This document shows, one piece after another, positions 61,934-64,000 of a stretch of 64,000 nucleotides of DNA. The position numbers and the translations under genes are program-made. This DNA is from Streptomyces acidiscabies (GTDB lineage Bacteria > Actinomycetota > Actinomycetes > Streptomycetales > Streptomycetaceae): positions 806,001-870,000 of the forward strand of contig NZ_JAGJBY010000002.1 in assembly GCF_020010905.1 (NCBI RefSeq). The letters are read 5' to 3'. The first letter of the stretch is position 1; every line of letters starts with the position of its first letter. A model generated the notes under the pieces. That model saw nothing but the letters and a program-made list of their open reading frames with translations, was not told the DNA's origin and did not search any database.

Positions 61934-64000
61934 TCACCCGTCCTGGGCACTGATGGCCAGGGCTGCGGAGGAGACGAGTACCTGAGCGAAGTCGGCGACC
62001 GCCGTGCTGTCCAGGCCTGCGAGAACTTCGGCGAGCCGACCCTCCCAGTCGGGACGGAAGACGTAGGCGAGCAGGTACTCCTCCCGGTGCGTGGCCGGGC
62101 TGATGCCGAGCAGGGAGTCCAGTCCTGGCGCGGGGAAAACCACGGGGCCCCGGAGGACTTTCCGTTCCGCGGCATCGGGAGCGAACTGGCTCTGGCCGAG
62201 CAGCAGAGCGGGATCCACGAGCCGTCCGGCTCCTTCGCACCAGATCGTGACGTGTCCGCGGATCTCCCCGGTCGGCGCGGCCAGCGGAGGGGACTGCCAG
62301 TCCGGCAGGTCGAGGGGGGTGCCGTCGGGGTGGATCATCTGCAAGGTCGTGGGGATCAATCGGCATGTCGTACCGAGGGATCGCAGGGCGACCGCGAAGG
62401 CCAGGGTGAGGAAGGCGGGAGAAGGCGCGGGCTGTCCGCTCAAGTGGTACGAGGACGCCCCCAGCAGGCCGTACAACGAGCGTGCCTCTGCCGGAGCGTT
62501 CCGGGCCAGGGCCACGGACATGCGCCAGGGGAACTCCGAGACCGGGTACGGCCCGCTGCCTGCCGACGGCGCCAGTCGGATGTGGGGAGGTCCGTCCGCA
62601 CTTGCGGTTTCGGAGGGCTCGTCGTCGGAGTCCTGCGCGAGCAGCTCAAGGAACTGGCGTGCGTTGACCGCGAGGGGCACGTGCTCCTCTCCTGCCTCCT
62701 CGAACAGATCCAGGGCCTTCCGCATGAGGGTGCGATGCAGATCCGGTTCTTCGACCGGGTGCCCCAGGAGGTGCCGGGTCCAGGCGAGAATCGCGCGTCG
62801 GTGCACAAGGGTGGCCAATATGCCCGGTCCGGCCTCTGTGTGTGCTCTGAGCAATGCCTCGGCCTGGTCGATCAAGGACTCGGCAGCCCGCAGGATCCAG
62901 GTGTCGGTGGAGACCCCCTTCTCGTGCTGGTGATCGCTGCCGACCATCAGGGCATGGGCCACCTCCACCAAGTCGTCCGCATGAGTGCGTACGAGGGCGA
63001 CGGCTGCGAGCTCCGAAGGCCGAGGGATACGAGCGGTGATGGCGAGGGCCTCTTCCAGGCAGCCTGTGGATGCCTTCACGATGGCATCCAGGAAGCGCAG
63101 TTTGACGCTCCTCTCAGCTTCCTCCGGGGCGACCCTCCTGGCGTGGTCGATGGCCATGGCCGCGTCTCCCCAGTTCTGGATCCACACGAGCACCTGCACT
63201 TGATCCAGCCGGAACCCCAGAGCGGTCGAAGGGAGGACGATTTCGTGTCGTAGGACTGTTTCGAGCCTGGCGTTGGCGCGGGCGATGTCGGCGAAGCGAT
63301 CCGTCGCCACAGCCGCGCGCATCTCTGCGGAGTGGGCCAGGAGAAGGTGCTCCACATGGCCGGCCGTGAGTTCGTCCGCTCCCTCCAACAACTGCCAGGC
63401 GGTCCGCGCGGCTTCCATCGCCTCATTGAACCGGCACTGATTCAGGAGACTTTGAGCCAGAGTGGCTGTTGTCGCGCCCCGCCGGTACACAGGATCGTCG
63501 ATCGCGGTGTCACTGGCGTGGTCCAGGAACTCCAGGGCCTCGCGTAGGAGCCTTTCACTGCGTGTCAGATCCCCCTGGACGTTCGAGATCGCACCCGCGA
63601 CATTGGCCAACAGCGCGACGGTGTCGGAGTCTGCGTGACCGCTTCCGAGCACGTGGTGCGCCACGTGGACCGAGTGTTCGATCAGCGTGGCGGCCTCGGC
63701 CCATGCGCTCTGCTTCTGGCATTCGACCAGTTGCTTCACCAACTCGTGCTGGAAACGTCCTTGCATCATGTGGACGGCCTCGCTGTCCAACAGCGTGCGG
63801 ACGATCTCCTGGACAATGCGACGGATCGCCAGCATCCCGTCACGGGAATCGACCAGCGAGAACCTGCGCAGTTCCGCCACCGCGCCGTAGACCGCTGTTC
63901 CGGTAGGTAGGCCGAGCGTCGCGAGATGCAGCGGGATGGAGTCCGGTGCCAGCAGGCAGCAGCGAACGAGCAACTCGGCGGCAAGGCGTCGTTCCGAACC
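61934..64000 (-). CDS. TPR/STAND-like protein, 5' end outside the window
   Basis: At least 689 residues are visible; the frame stays open to the window edge. The N-terminal visible part (SERRLAAELLVRCCLLAPDS then GLPTGTAVYGAVAELRRFSL) resembles the winged-helix after an NB-ARC NTPase. The middle (about 100-400) is a run of helical repeats (LLREALEFLDHA, RFNEAMEAARTAWQLLEGAD) like TPRs. The last 250 residues (RMSVALARNAPAEARSLYG, HREEYLLAYVFRPDWEGRL) are unassigned. The stop is 14 bases from the helicase stop on the other strand. Its location beside the DUF4011 protein hints at defence, but no catalytic motif is visible. Confidence 0.6.
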   Translation of the reverse strand, partial: GSERRLAAELLVRCCLLAPDSIPLHLATLGLPTGTAVYGAVAELRRFSLVDSRDGMLAIRRIVQEIVRTLLDSEAVHMMQGRFQHELVKQLVECQKQSAWAEAATLIEHSVHVAHHVLGSGHADSDTVALLANVAGAISNVQGDLTRSERLLREALEFLDHASDTAIDDPVYRRGATTATLAQSLLNQCRFNEAMEAARTAWQLLEGADELTAGHVEHLLLAHSAEMRAAVATDRFADIARANARLETVLRHEIVLPSTALGFRLDQVQVLVWIQNWGDAAMAIDHARRVAPEEAERSVKLRFLDAIVKASTGCLEEALAITARIPRPSELAAVALVRTHADDLVEVAHALMVGSDHQHEKGVSTDTWILRAAESLIDQAEALLRAHTEAGPGILATLVHRRAILAWTRHLLGHPVEEPDLHRTLMRKALDLFEEAGEEHVPLAVNARQFLELLAQDSDDEPSETASADGPPHIRLAPSAGSGPYPVSEFPWRMSVALARNAPAEARSLYGLLGASSYHLSGQPAPSPAFLTLAFAVALRSLGTTCRLIPTTLQMIHPDGTPLDLPDWQSPPLAAPTGEIRGHVTIWCEGAGRLVDPALLLGQSQFAPDAAERKVLRGPVVFPAPGLDSLLGISPATHREEYLLAYVFRPDWEGRLAEVLAGLDSTAVADFAQVLVSSAALAISAQDG

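Overview
The window is high-GC DNA from a Streptomyces. Codon bias, GTG/TTG starts, GTGA overlaps between genes, a WhiB-like protein, a class I plus a class II fumarase, and a gene order (oxyR-ahpCD, PBP, SpoIIE-type phosphatase, fumC, fumarase I, wblI, glpX, xseAB, ispH, ppgK, ychF) that I recall from S. coelicolor all point that way. The complete thaxtomin locus (txtD, txtE, txtR, txtA, txtB, txtH, txtC) identifies the source as a plant-pathogenic, scab-type Streptomyces. The species cannot be named from the window alone.

Layout. 1-34.84 kb is mostly conserved chromosome: an MFS exporter, a decayed adenylation-domain fragment, a PadR-ABC transporter operon, oxyR divergent from ahpCD, an RHH/SPFH pair, a bifunctional penicillin-binding protein, a SpoIIE-type phosphatase, DUF402, fumC, a tRNA-like sequence, an accessory patch, class I fumarase, DUF1707, wblI, glpX, DUF4245, a nitroreductase, xseAB, an SDR/MerR pair, an APC permease, ispH, ppgK, DUF6542 and ychF. 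The accessory patch (16.66-20.97 kb) holds an intact ISAs1-type insertion sequence with 22-bp inverted repeats and a 10-bp target duplication. It sits in the 3' end of an isoaspartyl-methyltransferase-like gene. Next to it are a small protein, an XRE/DUF5753-type regulator, a decayed DUF6879-type gene and a 45-residue protein.

34.85-55.0 kb is a laterally acquired-looking island. It opens after ychF with a structured repeat (copy A, 34.86 kb), an RHH antitoxin and a broken PIN toxin. The txt genes follow, interrupted by relics of IS630, TnpB/IS605 and IS21 elements. It closes with copy B of the repeat at 54.93 kb. In the locus, TxtD makes nitric oxide and TxtE uses it to nitrate L-tryptophan at C4. 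TxtA and TxtB, each A-MT-T-C, make the N-methylated diketopiperazine, TxtH is the MbtH helper, and TxtC hydroxylates the product. TxtR is the AraC/XylS activator; its gene has a TTA codon. Two CebR-type palindromes (TGGGAGCGCTCCC core) lie upstream of txtA and inside txtB. Between txtH and txtC is the decayed C-terminal part of a berberine-bridge-type FAD oxidase, which suggests the ancestral cluster carried another tailoring oxidase.

55.2-64.0 kb carries a 2235-residue DUF4011/SF1-helicase/Vsr-like-nuclease/DUF3320 protein, resembling single-gene phage-defence proteins, and the C-terminal two thirds of a TPR/STAND-like protein running off the window edge.
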